NCBI RefSeq assembly: GCF_032163395.1 | Contig: NZ_CP119968.1 | Location: forward strand, 4,180,001 to 4,244,000 | Source of the DNA: Gloeocapsopsis dulcis | Lineage (GTDB): Bacteria > Cyanobacteriota > Cyanobacteriia > Cyanobacteriales > Chroococcidiopsidaceae | Length of the DNA: 64,000 bases | Reading direction: 5' to 3' | Part shown: positions 34,777 to 42,998 of the stretch, piece after piece | Layout: each line of letters opens with the position of its first letter | Numbering within the stretch: the first letter of the stretch is position 1 | Position numbers and translations under genes: made by a program | The notes under the pieces: generated by a model | What the model saw: only the letters and a program-made list of their open reading frames with translations | Database searches by the model: none | What the model was told of the DNA's origin: nothing

Positions 34777-35333
34777 TTAGGGAAACAGTTGATGAATGTG
34801 GATTTCAATATCTGGAAAAGCAAGCATCGATAGTGTTTGATCTTCGTTAACAATGAGTTCCTGCTGATACTTTTCTGATCCAGGTTCGCGCAATACATAC
34901 AATTGGCGCTGATCGACATCCAAAATCCAGTATTCAGGAATTTTAGCGTTGGCGTAAACACGTGCTTTAACCGTGCGATCTTTCTCCCATGTGGTATCAG
35001 CAATTCTACTAAAAGGAAAATGTCGTTTATAGTGGGGTGACGATCAAAGTACTTACGAGGATCGACGCGGACAACTGCAATATCAGGTTCAGGTTCTGAG
35101 TATAAATTGATTTGGATCGGATCTTGAACCCTAATTAAAGCTTTACCAACAAGCAACTGTCGCAAAACATCAGCAGTGCATAGAGTCGTTGCAGCATGAG
35201 GAGGATTTTGAGCACTCATGGAGATGATTTGCCCTTCAATCAACTCAACTCGTTCATCAGAGGCTATAATTCCCGCTGCGGTCATGCGGTAGTATTCATC
35301 TACAGTCCATAAGCGCAAATCTGTTGTCGTCAT
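34777..35333 (-). pseudogene. Uma2 family protein (DUF820), frameshifted near 35005
   Basis: The first frame gives LWTVDEYYRMTAAGIIASDE, RVELIEGQIISMS, EPEPDIAVVRVDPRKY and then loses the family match. The rest continues in a second frame (IADTTWEKDRTVKARVYANA, KIPEYWILDVDQRQLYVLRE) to a stop at 34777. A missing A in GAATT at the junction (GTAGAAATTGC expected) restores an intact protein of about 186 residues. It is therefore either a recent pseudogene or an assembly error. An intact relative lies at 19079. Confidence 0.8.
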
Positions 35334-35688
35334 TGCCCAAGTTCCTTTGTAGTATCACACCCGCACTCGTATTTTATCGGGATCGTAAGCCGCTATGCGC
35401 CCTACAGTTGCTTTGACACAACGAATTTTACCATCAACTAAACCAACTTCGAGTTCAGTAGCAATCCCTGCATATTCTGGGGCAATCTGCGCTAATGGGG
35501 CGCACCTGGCGGTTGGGGAAGTACACGTTATGACTGAAAGCCTATTTCTGGAAAAAAGCTTAAAGGAAAGGTATAAATGAAATCGAGCTTTCATTATAAA
35601 GATAGTTCTTCACTAGCTATAGGAGTACTAGATATCAAGGGATTGTTTGCCTCGCTCAAGATGCATTTCCGAACCAACATCGGCTCAG

Positions 35689-36471
35689 ATGATACCGCAT
35701 TATAAAGAGTTTGCCCCTTCACCCGCTATTGCTCATGCCGTTGAAGCCTTTTGGTACTTCTCAGCACCTGACACCACAAATCGGACAGCTCCCTTGCTTC
35801 GTCATCGAGTGCTACCTGATGGCTGCATCGATCTAATCTTCCGATTCCAGCATTCAATGACTGAAGCGGAAATTACCAACCCATTTCTAACGGTTTATGG
35901 TCCAACAGATTGCTTCAAACTGATTGAGATTAAACCCTTGACGGAGTTTGTAGGGGTTCGATTCAAGTCTGGTGAGGCTGGTTCTTACCTAGCGCTGAGT
36001 CCCTTAGCTTTGTTTCAACAAGAAGTTAAGGCACAAGAGTGTTCAGCACATCTGGCTAATCTCTTTAATCAGCTTTGTGAATGTGGCTCCGCTAAACAAG
36101 CTTTAAGCATCCTACAGAAGGCATTGTTGGAGTCAAACGCAATCCATGCTGTGTACGAAACCCCAGTACGTGTTCGCCAAGCGTTAAAACTACTCACTGC
36201 TAGTCGTGGGCAGATGCGGGTATCCGACGTGGTGGAATTAGTGGGTGTTAGTGAGCGAACCCTGCGGCGTGATATTGTTGCAGCCGTTGGACTAACACCC
36301 AAAATGTTGTTACGGATACTGCGATTTCAAAGGGCGCACGCGCTCCTGCATTCAAAAGAAGCACTTAATTTGTGCGATATTGCTCTAGATAGTGGATACG
36401 CTGACCAAGCACATATGGGACGTGAGTTCCAAGAGTTTTCTGGTCTCACACCGATTGCCTTCGTCCGATGA
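35689..36471 (+). CDS. AraC family transcriptional regulator
   Basis: About 260 residues from ATG 35689. The N-terminal domain (about 1-150; FAPSPAIAHAVEAFWYFSAP, HRVLPDGCIDLIFRF) is the DUF6597-type sensor. The C-terminal HTH pair is MRVSDVVELVGVSERTLRRD and ICDIALDSGYADQAHMGREF-type (LCDIALDSGYADQAHMGREF). It probably regulates the VOC protein gene that follows by about 95 bp. The inducer is unknown. Confidence 0.88.
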   Translation: MIPHYKEFAPSPAIAHAVEAFWYFSAPDTTNRTAPLLRHRVLPDGCIDLIFRFQHSMTEAEITNPFLTVYGPTDCFKLIEIKPLTEFVGVRFKSGEAGSYLALSPLALFQQEVKAQECSAHLANLFNQLCECGSAKQALSILQKALLESNAIHAVYETPVRVRQALKLLTASRGQMRVSDVVELVGVSERTLRRDIVAAVGLTPKMLLRILRFQRAHALLHSKEALNLCDIALDSGYADQAHMGREFQEFSGLTPIAFVR

Positions 36472-36566
36472 AGCTCAGTTTTTTGCCTTGTCCGATTTCT
36501 TCAAGACACCTTTACCAAACTTAAGACAAAATAGCTGCGTTTAATCTACTAGGAGCAGTGACCGCA

Positions 36567-36953
36567 ATGAAGTTCGGATATGTGATTCTCTACGTGCCCG
36601 ATGTGTCCGCTGCTGTGAGTTTTTATGAGCAGGCTTTCGGTCTGACGCAACGTTTCATGCACGAAAGCTTGCAGTATGCCGAGATGGAAACGGGCGGCAC
36701 AGCACTTGCTTATGTTTCCCATGAACTCGCAAACTCTAATCTTCCAGACGGGTTCCAAGAAAACAGTTTATCAGCTCGACCAGCGGGAATGGAAATTTGT
36801 TTTGTAGCGGAGGATGTATCAAGCGCTTTTTTGTGTGCGGTAGAGGCGGGTGCTGTTGCAGTGGTCGAGCCTAAAGTGAAGCCTTGGGGACAAACCATCG
36901 CTTACATTCGCGATCCGAATGGGATACTCGTCGAAATTGCTAGCCCAATGTGA
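36567..36953 (+). CDS. VOC family protein (glyoxalase/bleomycin resistance fold)
   Basis: 128 residues from ATG 36567; an AGGAG box lies 11 nt upstream, whereas a GTG at 36558 is too close to it. The VOC pattern is visible: FGYVILYVPDVSAAVSFYEQ at the start, AEMETGGTALAYVSH, and the terminal TIAYIRDPNGILVEIASP with the metal-ligand-type Glu. It may be a lyase, dioxygenase or drug-binding protein. It is located after the AraC regulator. Confidence 0.88.
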   Translation: MKFGYVILYVPDVSAAVSFYEQAFGLTQRFMHESLQYAEMETGGTALAYVSHELANSNLPDGFQENSLSARPAGMEICFVAEDVSSAFLCAVEAGAVAVVEPKVKPWGQTIAYIRDPNGILVEIASPM

Positions 36954-36959
36954 ACAAAG

Positions 36960-37226
36960 GTGATGAAACCAAAAGTATCTAGCGAACTAGAGCAAATTCC
37001 TGGCGTTGGCAAGAAGATTGCTCAAGATTTCAGAGAGATGGGAATCTTCTCAATTGAAAACTTGAAAGGACAAGATCCAGAAGTGCTTTATCAAAGGCTG
37101 TTTACTTACCAGGGCAAGTCAGTAGACCGTTGTATGCTTTACGTTTTCCGGTGTGCTGTGTATTACACCTCAGTAAAAGCGTCAGTACCAAAGATTTCAA
37201 ACTTGCGTAGTATTGTCCTGCTTTAA
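36960..37226 (+). CDS. Cdd1/pathogenicity-locus-like helix-hairpin-helix protein with an abnormal C-terminus
   Basis: 88 residues. Residues 8-70 match the Cdd1-like family: LEQIPGVGKKIAQDFREMGI (helix-hairpin-helix), GQDPEVLYQRL, then DRCMLYVFRCAVYYTS. After YYTS the protein ends SVKASVPKISNLRSIVLL, unlike the usual tail of the family (a Trp-rich WWNWK-type end). The last ~20 codons overlap a reverse-strand fragment (37206-37338), so a recombination joint is likely here. It probably binds nucleic acid non-specifically; its role is unknown. Confidence 0.75.
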   Translation: MMKPKVSSELEQIPGVGKKIAQDFREMGIFSIENLKGQDPEVLYQRLFTYQGKSVDRCMLYVFRCAVYYTSVKASVPKISNLRSIVLL

Positions 37227-37338
37227 CTGAGTAGGCGATCGCACATCCAGGTGCAATGCGATATTCTGCAACGATTTTACCCAGTGGTGCAGGTATATCA
37301 GAATAAAATACGTGGGTAGATTTAGCCGTAACAGTCAC
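37206..37338 (-). pseudogene. Possible N-terminal fragment of a DUF1989 (urea carboxylase-associated-like) gene
   Basis: A GTG-start frame reads TVTAKSTHVFYSDIPAPLGK then IVAEYRIAPGCAIAYSVKAG, which resembles the start of DUF1989 proteins (R-I-x-x-G ... V-x-A/K-G-Q). It then runs into the Cdd1-like gene from the opposite strand. It is probably the remnant of a gene cut by a rearrangement. The family call is tentative. Confidence 0.3.
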
Positions 37339-37395
37339 TTTTCGATTGAATTAAAGATACATTTGCTGAGGCGAAATAGTCATTCAACTTCTCAT

Positions 37396-37875
37396 TTAGA
37401 GGTCAATTCTAGAATTCCACGGTAGCCAGTCTTCATCTAGTGCTTGCTCCAGCGTAAAACAAGGTTGTTCTGGAACCAAGCTATAATCCAGATCGCTTGC
37501 TTTCAAAAACAGTTTTCGACCATTTTTATACTGCTTGAGAAAGTTCTCTTGCAGAAATGTTTTTAGACTGGGGCTAGTTTCCAGTTGTTCTTGAATTTGA
37601 ATCCGAAAGTTGGTAATTTCTAAATTCCATCCCCTAAAACACATTTCCCTCTCAGATTTCCAGTATGTAAGCTTGAGTAGATGTTCGCATAGCCGCATCA
37701 AATAGCTGGAGGCTGCATGGCGATCGCTTCTACCCAAACTTTCTACCTCTTCAATCAAATTTTCTAGGTCAATATTTTCAAAGTCTCCCAACTGCAATTT
37801 CTTCAAGGTTTGTGCTAGCCAGAGTTGATAGTCTGTCTCGTACAAAGATTTTTTGACTTCTATTTCCATGCTCAT
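37396..37875 (-). CDS. DUF29 domain-containing protein
   Basis: 159 residues with the DUF29 pattern: LYETDYQLWLAQTLKKLQLG near the start, IDLENLIEEVESLGRSDRHA, LMRLCEHLLKLTYWKSER, and the end YSLVPEQPCFTLEQALDEDW. The family is abundant and expanded in cyanobacteria, is all-alpha and has no known function. The start codon is preceded by a weak purine-rich stretch. Confidence 0.9.
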   Translation of the reverse strand: MSMEIEVKKSLYETDYQLWLAQTLKKLQLGDFENIDLENLIEEVESLGRSDRHAASSYLMRLCEHLLKLTYWKSEREMCFRGWNLEITNFRIQIQEQLETSPSLKTFLQENFLKQYKNGRKLFLKASDLDYSLVPEQPCFTLEQALDEDWLPWNSRIDL

Positions 37876-38074
37876 AGTAGTTGCCCCTTTTTAATATTGA
37901 TACCGCATATATAATGAGTATGCGATCGCGTCGCGGGTTGTATTAAGGGTCAATAGTCTAGGTTAAGATTATAGCAATTACCTCAAACTTCGCAGTGATG
38001 ATGAGGAGATTGCAAAGGATAGTCTTAAAATTGCCCTTCCAAATTCTGCAACTGAACTGAGTGGCGTAGATATA

Positions 38075-38896
38075 TTAATCCAAAATTTGGAGCAAATCAC
38101 CGCAACGGATCGTACCCCCTTGCACTACGCTGGCATAAACGCCTACATTACCATCATTGTGCTGTACTGCGGTTTTGAGAATACTCGGATCGTTGGGTAG
38201 ATCGCCCTGGGGTAGTGTTGTCATTACACAACGGGGACAAAAGCTTGTAATCTTGATTTGAACTTCCTCACCGATCGCAAGTGTGCGATTAATCCAGTTA
38301 TTTTCAATAAAATTGTTGCTCGTAGTCGAAGCAATTTCAATATTAGGACGAAACCTGCGTATCTCAAATCGCCCCGACGGAGTTAATTCTTGTAAGTGTT
38401 CGATTGTTGCTGTCGTTAACAGATGTACTGTTGCTAAATCAAAAAAAGTACCCGCAGGTATCTTCTCATTTGTGACTGTTTCCCGATGCGGAAGCCCTTC
38501 CATATCTAACCAATATTCTTCTAAGCTAGGTTGCGGTGGTGCGGTTGATTCGAGTTTTACCTCACGCCCCAGAATACTGGAAAGCCTCTCGTTAGTATTT
38601 TCTTGTTCGCTTGATAGTTTTGTCCCGTCTGGGAGAGTAATTTCAACTGGCGGAATGTGGCTTGTTGTCGGTGAATTAGTAAAAGCAGCGTGGAAGTCAA
38701 ACAATTTAGCCCATTTGCGGGGATTTTTGGCGCTGACGACTTTACCTGTGGCTGATTCGATTAAAGCATAAGCGCGATCGCCTACTATTCCTTGTTCGCC
38801 AATCTCAGTTGCATTTAATTCTTCCCCCATCATTGATTTGACAGGATAACGCCATAAAGAAACAACCGAGCCAACGACCGATGCTGCTGTCATCAC
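38075..38896 (-). CDS. MOSC domain protein with N-terminal beta-barrel
   Basis: 273 residues. The N-terminal MOSC_N barrel is SLWRYPVKSMMGEELNATEI and the MOSC domain has FEIRRFRPNIEI, then TSFCPRCVMTTLPQG and GVYASVVQGGTIRCGD. MOSC proteins bind molybdenum cofactor (as in MOCOS and mARC/YcbX) and handle sulphur or reduce N-hydroxy compounds. No C-terminal ferredoxin domain is present. It is the third gene behind amt (6 bp after the small membrane protein), an unusual partner for an ammonium transporter. Confidence 0.88.
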   Translation of the reverse strand: MMTAASVVGSVVSLWRYPVKSMMGEELNATEIGEQGIVGDRAYALIESATGKVVSAKNPRKWAKLFDFHAAFTNSPTTSHIPPVEITLPDGTKLSSEQENTNERLSSILGREVKLESTAPPQPSLEEYWLDMEGLPHRETVTNEKIPAGTFFDLATVHLLTTATIEHLQELTPSGRFEIRRFRPNIEIASTTSNNFIENNWINRTLAIGEEVQIKITSFCPRCVMTTLPQGDLPNDPSILKTAVQHNDGNVGVYASVVQGGTIRCGDLLQILD

Positions 38897-38902
38897 AATA
38901 CC

Positions 38903-39325
38903 TCACTGGTACTTGTTACGATTAATAGTCTTACGCTTTCTTCGACGATTCTTTGGCGAACGACGTTGTAATAAGCTACCTGACACTACCATACCTATTA
39001 AAGTCATTGGTAGCTGCCATTGCTGTTTATTTGAGCTTATGAGCGATACTGTTTCTTTCGTTCGAGAAGGTTGATTATCAACTGTTGAATTATACACTGA
39101 ACTTGCTAAAGAAAAGGCACTTGCAGCAATTAAAAGACTCAAAACTACAGGGTTTTTGGGTGCTGGTTTACCACTCTTAATTGTGTACGAAGCATAGATG
39201 AACCATAAAAACAAAACTGCGCTAACAATTAGGAAAAAAGTAATAATTGTGGAATTGTTGCCAAAAGTGTAAATTGGTCCTTCAACTTCGAGGAATTCCT
39301 TTGGATTACTAAATGGGCTACTCAT
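38903..39325 (-). CDS. Small two-helix membrane protein between amt and the MOSC gene
   Basis: 140 residues. Two membrane helices are visible (STIITFFLIVSAVLFLWFIY, then NPVVLSLLIAASAFSLASSV), followed by a loop and a third weaker hydrophobic stretch (LPMTLIGMVVSG). A very basic tail RRSPKNRRRKRKTINRNKYQ probably stays in the cytoplasm. It begins 15 bp after the amt stop codon and ends 6 bp before the MOSC gene, so the three are co-transcribed. The family was not recognised. A role as an accessory of the transporter is possible. Confidence 0.7.
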   Translation of the reverse strand: MSSPFSNPKEFLEVEGPIYTFGNNSTIITFFLIVSAVLFLWFIYASYTIKSGKPAPKNPVVLSLLIAASAFSLASSVYNSTVDNQPSRTKETVSLISSNKQQWQLPMTLIGMVVSGSLLQRRSPKNRRRKRKTINRNKYQ

Positions 39326-39340
39326 TATTTTCTTCCTTCT

Positions 39341-40756
39341 TTATTCTTGCATTCCAGGTTGTGGATCTAATCTACCTGCTATTATTTCGCTACGTTGTTG
39401 TGCATTAACAGCTGATGTTGCCCAATTCATGCTGTATTCGGGATAGCCTTCGACGCCTAAATCTGCAACGTCTAATCCAGCAATTTCTTCATCACGTGGT
39501 ACGCGCAAGAGATTAAATTTCTTGAGTAACCAACTTGTCCCATACCCTGGAATAAACCCTAAGATAATCACGCAAACCAAGGTAGGAACTAATTGCCCGA
39601 TAAATCCAGTTAAAGGTACGCCTTCACCTTGAGGATAACCTGTTGCTAATACTCCAACTGCCAAACTTCCTAATAAACCACAAAAACCATGAACGCCAAA
39701 TGCACCTACAGCATCGTCAATACCAATTTTTTCAATCAATAAAGCAACTTTCGGCATTAAGAAAGCACCAAAGAAAGCTAAGACTACCACAACAGTTGGA
39801 TGATATAAATCCATTCCTGCACCAACTGAAATAATACCTGCTAGTCCTCCAGAAATTGTGAAAAATGGGTCAGCTTTAGAGGAAATATAAGCACCAATAA
39901 TTCCAGATGCTAATGCAAGGGTTGTATTAACTCCAATCGAAGCTAAAGTCATTGGAGTTCCGTAAATTGTTGTTTCTCTGGTATAGCCTGGTAGGAAAAT
40001 TACACACGCTGCTAAAAACGCATAAAAGCCAACAAAAATCAGCATTAAACCTACCATTGTTAACGGTAGATTGTGTGGTAAAATTGGTCTGGGATTACCT
40101 CTTTCATCGTACTTACCAATGCGAGGACCAAGGTTAATTAATACACCTAAAGCGAAGAAACCAGAAACACCGTGAACAACTGCTGAACAGCCAAAATCGT
40201 GATAGCCAAATGCAGTATAAAACCAGCCAAAAGGGTTCCATCCCCATGCTGCTGCAACGACCCAAGTGAATGAACCGAGAACAATTGATAAGATAATATA
40301 TGCACCAATTTTAACGCGCTCTATTAAGGCTCCTGAAAGAATTGAAGCTGTGGTCATTGCAAATAGTGCAAAGGCAAAAAAGAAAACTCCAGTTAAATGA
40401 TCGGCAGTGTTTGGTGCTAAGGCAGGAGACCAAGGATAAGATGTTTCTACTACCGCCATTGCGGCTGTTACGGTTTCATTTGTTGCAGGATTCGTCCAGG
40501 GACCAAGTATTCCGCCGCTAACAGGAAATAGGGGAAAAGCGTTATAAACCCACCAACCAAAGAAGAAAAATGCGAGTCCTACACTTGAGAGGGTAAGAAG
40601 GTTTTTTACCATTGTGGCAAGGACATTTTTTGTGCGCGATGCACCACCTTCGTAGGCAAGAAAACCCACATGAATTAATAACATGAATACAGAGGCGTAG
40701 AAGTAGTAGCTCTCTGAAATGAAGATTCCTAAAAATTCTTGTGCTTCAGCATTCAT
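39341..40756 (-). CDS. amt: Ammonium (methylammonium) transporter, Amt family
   Basis: 471 residues with about 11 membrane helices and no cleavable signal peptide. Family features are GWGWNPFGWFYTAF-like loops, the conserved DFGCSAVVHGVSGFFALGVL block with the first pore His, FGVHGFCGLLGSLAVGVLAT with the second, and a long cytoplasmic tail. Amt proteins move ammonium and also methylammonium. The gene is divergent in subfamily from the usual Amt1 by the region ARTTRNV-like start (EGGASRTKNVLATMVKNLLT). The promoter carries an NtcA-type site and a degenerate GntR operator, so both nitrogen limitation and an amine-type signal may control it. Confidence 0.92.
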   Translation of the reverse strand: MNAEAQEFLGIFISESYYFYASVFMLLIHVGFLAYEGGASRTKNVLATMVKNLLTLSSVGLAFFFFGWWVYNAFPLFPVSGGILGPWTNPATNETVTAAMAVVETSYPWSPALAPNTADHLTGVFFFAFALFAMTTASILSGALIERVKIGAYIILSIVLGSFTWVVAAAWGWNPFGWFYTAFGYHDFGCSAVVHGVSGFFALGVLINLGPRIGKYDERGNPRPILPHNLPLTMVGLMLIFVGFYAFLAACVIFLPGYTRETTIYGTPMTLASIGVNTTLALASGIIGAYISSKADPFFTISGGLAGIISVGAGMDLYHPTVVVVLAFFGAFLMPKVALLIEKIGIDDAVGAFGVHGFCGLLGSLAVGVLATGYPQGEGVPLTGFIGQLVPTLVCVIILGFIPGYGTSWLLKKFNLLRVPRDEEIAGLDVADLGVEGYPEYSMNWATSAVNAQQRSEIIAGRLDPQPGMQE

Positions 40757-40790
40757 GGGTAATGCTTAATAAGTTCATACTTGCGATAGA

Positions 40791-40805
40791 TTTGTTATTA
40801 CAAGT
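40791..40805. promoter_or_regulatory. Candidate GntR operator, degenerate copy, before amt
   Basis: TTTGTTATTACAAGT matches the core palindrome CTTGTTATAACAAG at 12 of 14 positions and lies 35-49 bp upstream of the amt start codon. Confidence 0.5.
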
Positions 40806-40830
40806 TTGGGGCTGGTGCTGTTTGTTATTT

Positions 40831-40844
40831 GTAACTAGTGTTAC
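40831..40844. promoter_or_regulatory. Candidate NtcA site (GTAN8TAC) before amt
   Basis: GTAACTAGTGTTAC fits GTA-N8-TAC exactly and is nearly palindromic. It lies about 75 bp upstream of the start codon, a location consistent with NtcA-activated ammonium transporter promoters. Confidence 0.5.
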
Positions 40845-40901
40845 CAACAAGGATTTAGATTAAGAAAAGTGGGGGATGAGATTAAACAAAATCCTTTGTC
40901 C

Positions 40902-42212
40902 TTACTGCCCCACGATAAAATCTGTACCTGCGAGTGGTAATTTTGCCATTGCGGAAGCTTCGAGGGTGAGTGCGACTAAGTCTTCGCGTTCGAGGTTGTG
41001 GACGTCGGATTTACCGCAAGCACGGGCTAAGCTTTGCACTTCCATGACTAGGGATTGCAAGTAATTTGCAACGTAGGTTGTTGCTTCGTCGATTGGTAGC
41101 CTTTGCATTAATTCTGCATCCTGGGTGGTGATACCTACAGGACACATTCCGGTATGACAGTGATGACAGTGATAAGGTTCAGTACCGAGTTTGTGGTAAT
41201 CTTCTATGTAAACAGGTTTGTTGCACCCCATGGCAATTAGAGTTGCAGTACCTAAACTGACAGCATCTGCACCTAATGCTAAAGCTTTAGCAACATCAGG
41301 TCCTGAACGAATACCACCAGAAATGATTAGCTGTACTTCTCCATAAACGCCGATTTCTTGTAAAGCTTCTACCGCTTGCACAAGTGCGGGAAGCGTGGGG
41401 ATTCCAGCATGTTCTTGAAAAATACTTTGTGTCGCAGCGGTTCCGCCTTCCATGCCATCAAGGACGATCGCATCTGCACCAGCTTTGACGGCAAGTTTGA
41501 CGTCATCTTTAACGCGGGTAGCACCCATTTTGACGTAAATTGGAATTTCCCAGTCAGTTGCTTCGCGCAATTCTTCTATCTTTATTTTTAAGTCATCAGG
41601 ACCAATCCAATCAGGGTGACGACACGGCGATCGCTGATCGACTCCTTCGGGTAACGTCCGCATTCCAGCGACGACTTTATTAACTTTTTGCCCTAGTAAT
41701 AAGCCACCACCACCAGGTTTTGCACCTTGCCCGACAACAATTTCAATTGCATCAGCTTTTTTCAAATCAGTTGGGTTAAAGCCATAGCGGGAAGGGAGAC
41801 ACTGATAAACCAACTTGGAAGATGCTTCGCGTTCAGCAGGTAACATCCCACCATCACCTGTTGTTGTTGAGGTTCCCAGGAGTGTTGCAGCGCGCCCTAG
41901 GGCAACTTTGGCATTGTAAGACAGTGCGCCGAAACTCATTCCTGCAACTGTAATTGGAATTTTTAACTCCATCGGGCGTTTAGCATGGCGCGTACCTATG
42001 AATGTTTTCGTGGTGCATTTCTCGCGGTAGCCTTCGAGGGGAAGTCGCGTTAGGGAAGTTGTCAGAAAAACGAGATCGTCAAATCGTGGCACATTACGCA
42101 ACGCCCCATAACCGCGAATCATATAGCGCCCTAATTCTGCACGTTCTTGAATTGCGGCGATCGCTTCGGGTGTGTATGTACTACTTGTTTTTAATACTTG
42201 TTTGCTATCCAT
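40902..42212 (-). CDS. FMN-binding glutamate synthase family protein (MgsC/GlxD-type)
   Basis: 436 residues, equivalent to the central and FMN domains of the glutamate synthase large subunit as a separate protein. It has FDDLVFLTTSLTRLPLEGYR, the FMN region ISGGIRSGPDVAKALALGAD, AVSLGTATLIAMGC and the [3Fe-4S] cysteines in CHHCHTGMCPVGITTQD. In methylotrophs the corresponding subunit makes N-methylglutamate from glutamate and methylamine (MgsC); in rhizobia it is GlxD. It is the third gene of a three-gene set, 28 bp after the GXGXG gene. The length matches MgsC. Confidence 0.88.
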   Translation of the reverse strand: MDSKQVLKTSSTYTPEAIAAIQERAELGRYMIRGYGALRNVPRFDDLVFLTTSLTRLPLEGYREKCTTKTFIGTRHAKRPMELKIPITVAGMSFGALSYNAKVALGRAATLLGTSTTTGDGGMLPAEREASSKLVYQCLPSRYGFNPTDLKKADAIEIVVGQGAKPGGGGLLLGQKVNKVVAGMRTLPEGVDQRSPCRHPDWIGPDDLKIKIEELREATDWEIPIYVKMGATRVKDDVKLAVKAGADAIVLDGMEGGTAATQSIFQEHAGIPTLPALVQAVEALQEIGVYGEVQLIISGGIRSGPDVAKALALGADAVSLGTATLIAMGCNKPVYIEDYHKLGTEPYHCHHCHTGMCPVGITTQDAELMQRLPIDEATTYVANYLQSLVMEVQSLARACGKSDVHNLEREDLVALTLEASAMAKLPLAGTDFIVGQ

Positions 42213-42240
42213 TCCCCTACTCTCTCTTAATCACTAACCC

Positions 42241-42936
42241 CTAATAATTCGCCCAGTCTTTCGCTTTGAAGTGATACAGTTGTTTAGCACAGATGACTTT
42301 TTTAAAGTTGTAGTCTTTGGCACTTATATTGAGTGCAGCTAGTTCGTGTTCTAAGAATTGCCAATCAGCATCAGACATCGGTTCAAGTTTGGCGTCTGCA
42401 CCCAGTGAGTTGATTTCTCCACCGACAAAAATTGTACCTTCGTAGATCGAATCTGCTAAATTAGCTCCGGCGTTGCCACAAACAATCATGCATCCTTGCT
42501 GCATCATAAATGCTGAACTGTAGCCGACATTGCCAGTCACGATTAATGTTGCGCCTTTAAGCGAAATTCCTGCACGCGATCCTGCGTTACCGAGAATGCA
42601 AATTTTCCCTCCGTGGGCAGATGCGGCGGCGTTGGCCGAGGCATTGCCGTGAATGGTGATGTTACCACTCATCAAATTTTCGCCTACTGACCAGCCACAG
42701 TCACCGAAAACTTCGATATTGATATTGTCGCTTAAACCCCCACAGTAGTATCCTACGGGTCCTGCGATTGAGATAGCAATTTGGGTGATGCCGACGGCGA
42801 GGTTATGTCTTCCTGCGGGGTTGAGGAGTTTTGTGGGGATACTTTCGGATGCTAGGGCTTTGAGTTTTTGATTGATTTCGCGGGTGGTGAGGTTTGCGCA
42901 GTCGATAAGGGTTTGTTGGGGAACTGTTTGGTGCAT
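42241..42936 (-). CDS. GXGXG-motif protein (MgsB/GlxC-type)
   Basis: 231 residues corresponding to the C-terminal right-handed helix domain of glutamate synthase as a free subunit. It starts LIDCANLTTREINQKLKALA and carries repeats rich in G (VFGDCGWSVGENLMSGNITI, HGNASANAAASAHGGKICIL, GNAGSRAGISLKGATLIVTG, GNVGYSSAFMMQQGCMIVCG). It acts as a structural subunit with the FMN subunit. It lies between the amidotransferase and FMN genes, in the same order as mgsABC/glxBCD. Confidence 0.9.
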   Translation of the reverse strand: MHQTVPQQTLIDCANLTTREINQKLKALASESIPTKLLNPAGRHNLAVGITQIAISIAGPVGYYCGGLSDNINIEVFGDCGWSVGENLMSGNITIHGNASANAAASAHGGKICILGNAGSRAGISLKGATLIVTGNVGYSSAFMMQQGCMIVCGNAGANLADSIYEGTIFVGGEINSLGADAKLEPMSDADWQFLEHELAALNISAKDYNFKKVICAKQLYHFKAKDWANY

Positions 42937-42998
42937 AGAGGGTTTGGGAACGAACCTTACTAGGCGTAGAGGGCACAGAGGAAGAATTTAATCAGGTT

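Noticed and set aside
35355-35594. Minus-strand frame ending in LEVGLVDGKIRCVKATVGRI
   Set aside because: The last ~35 residues look protein-like, but I cannot name a family and no start is supported; it may be a gene fragment and is left out.
38000-38080. Possible coding remnant on the + strand reading LRSDDEEIAKDSLKIALPNS
   Set aside because: Fewer than 60 codons without start and with no recognised family; it could be a fossil but is not supported.
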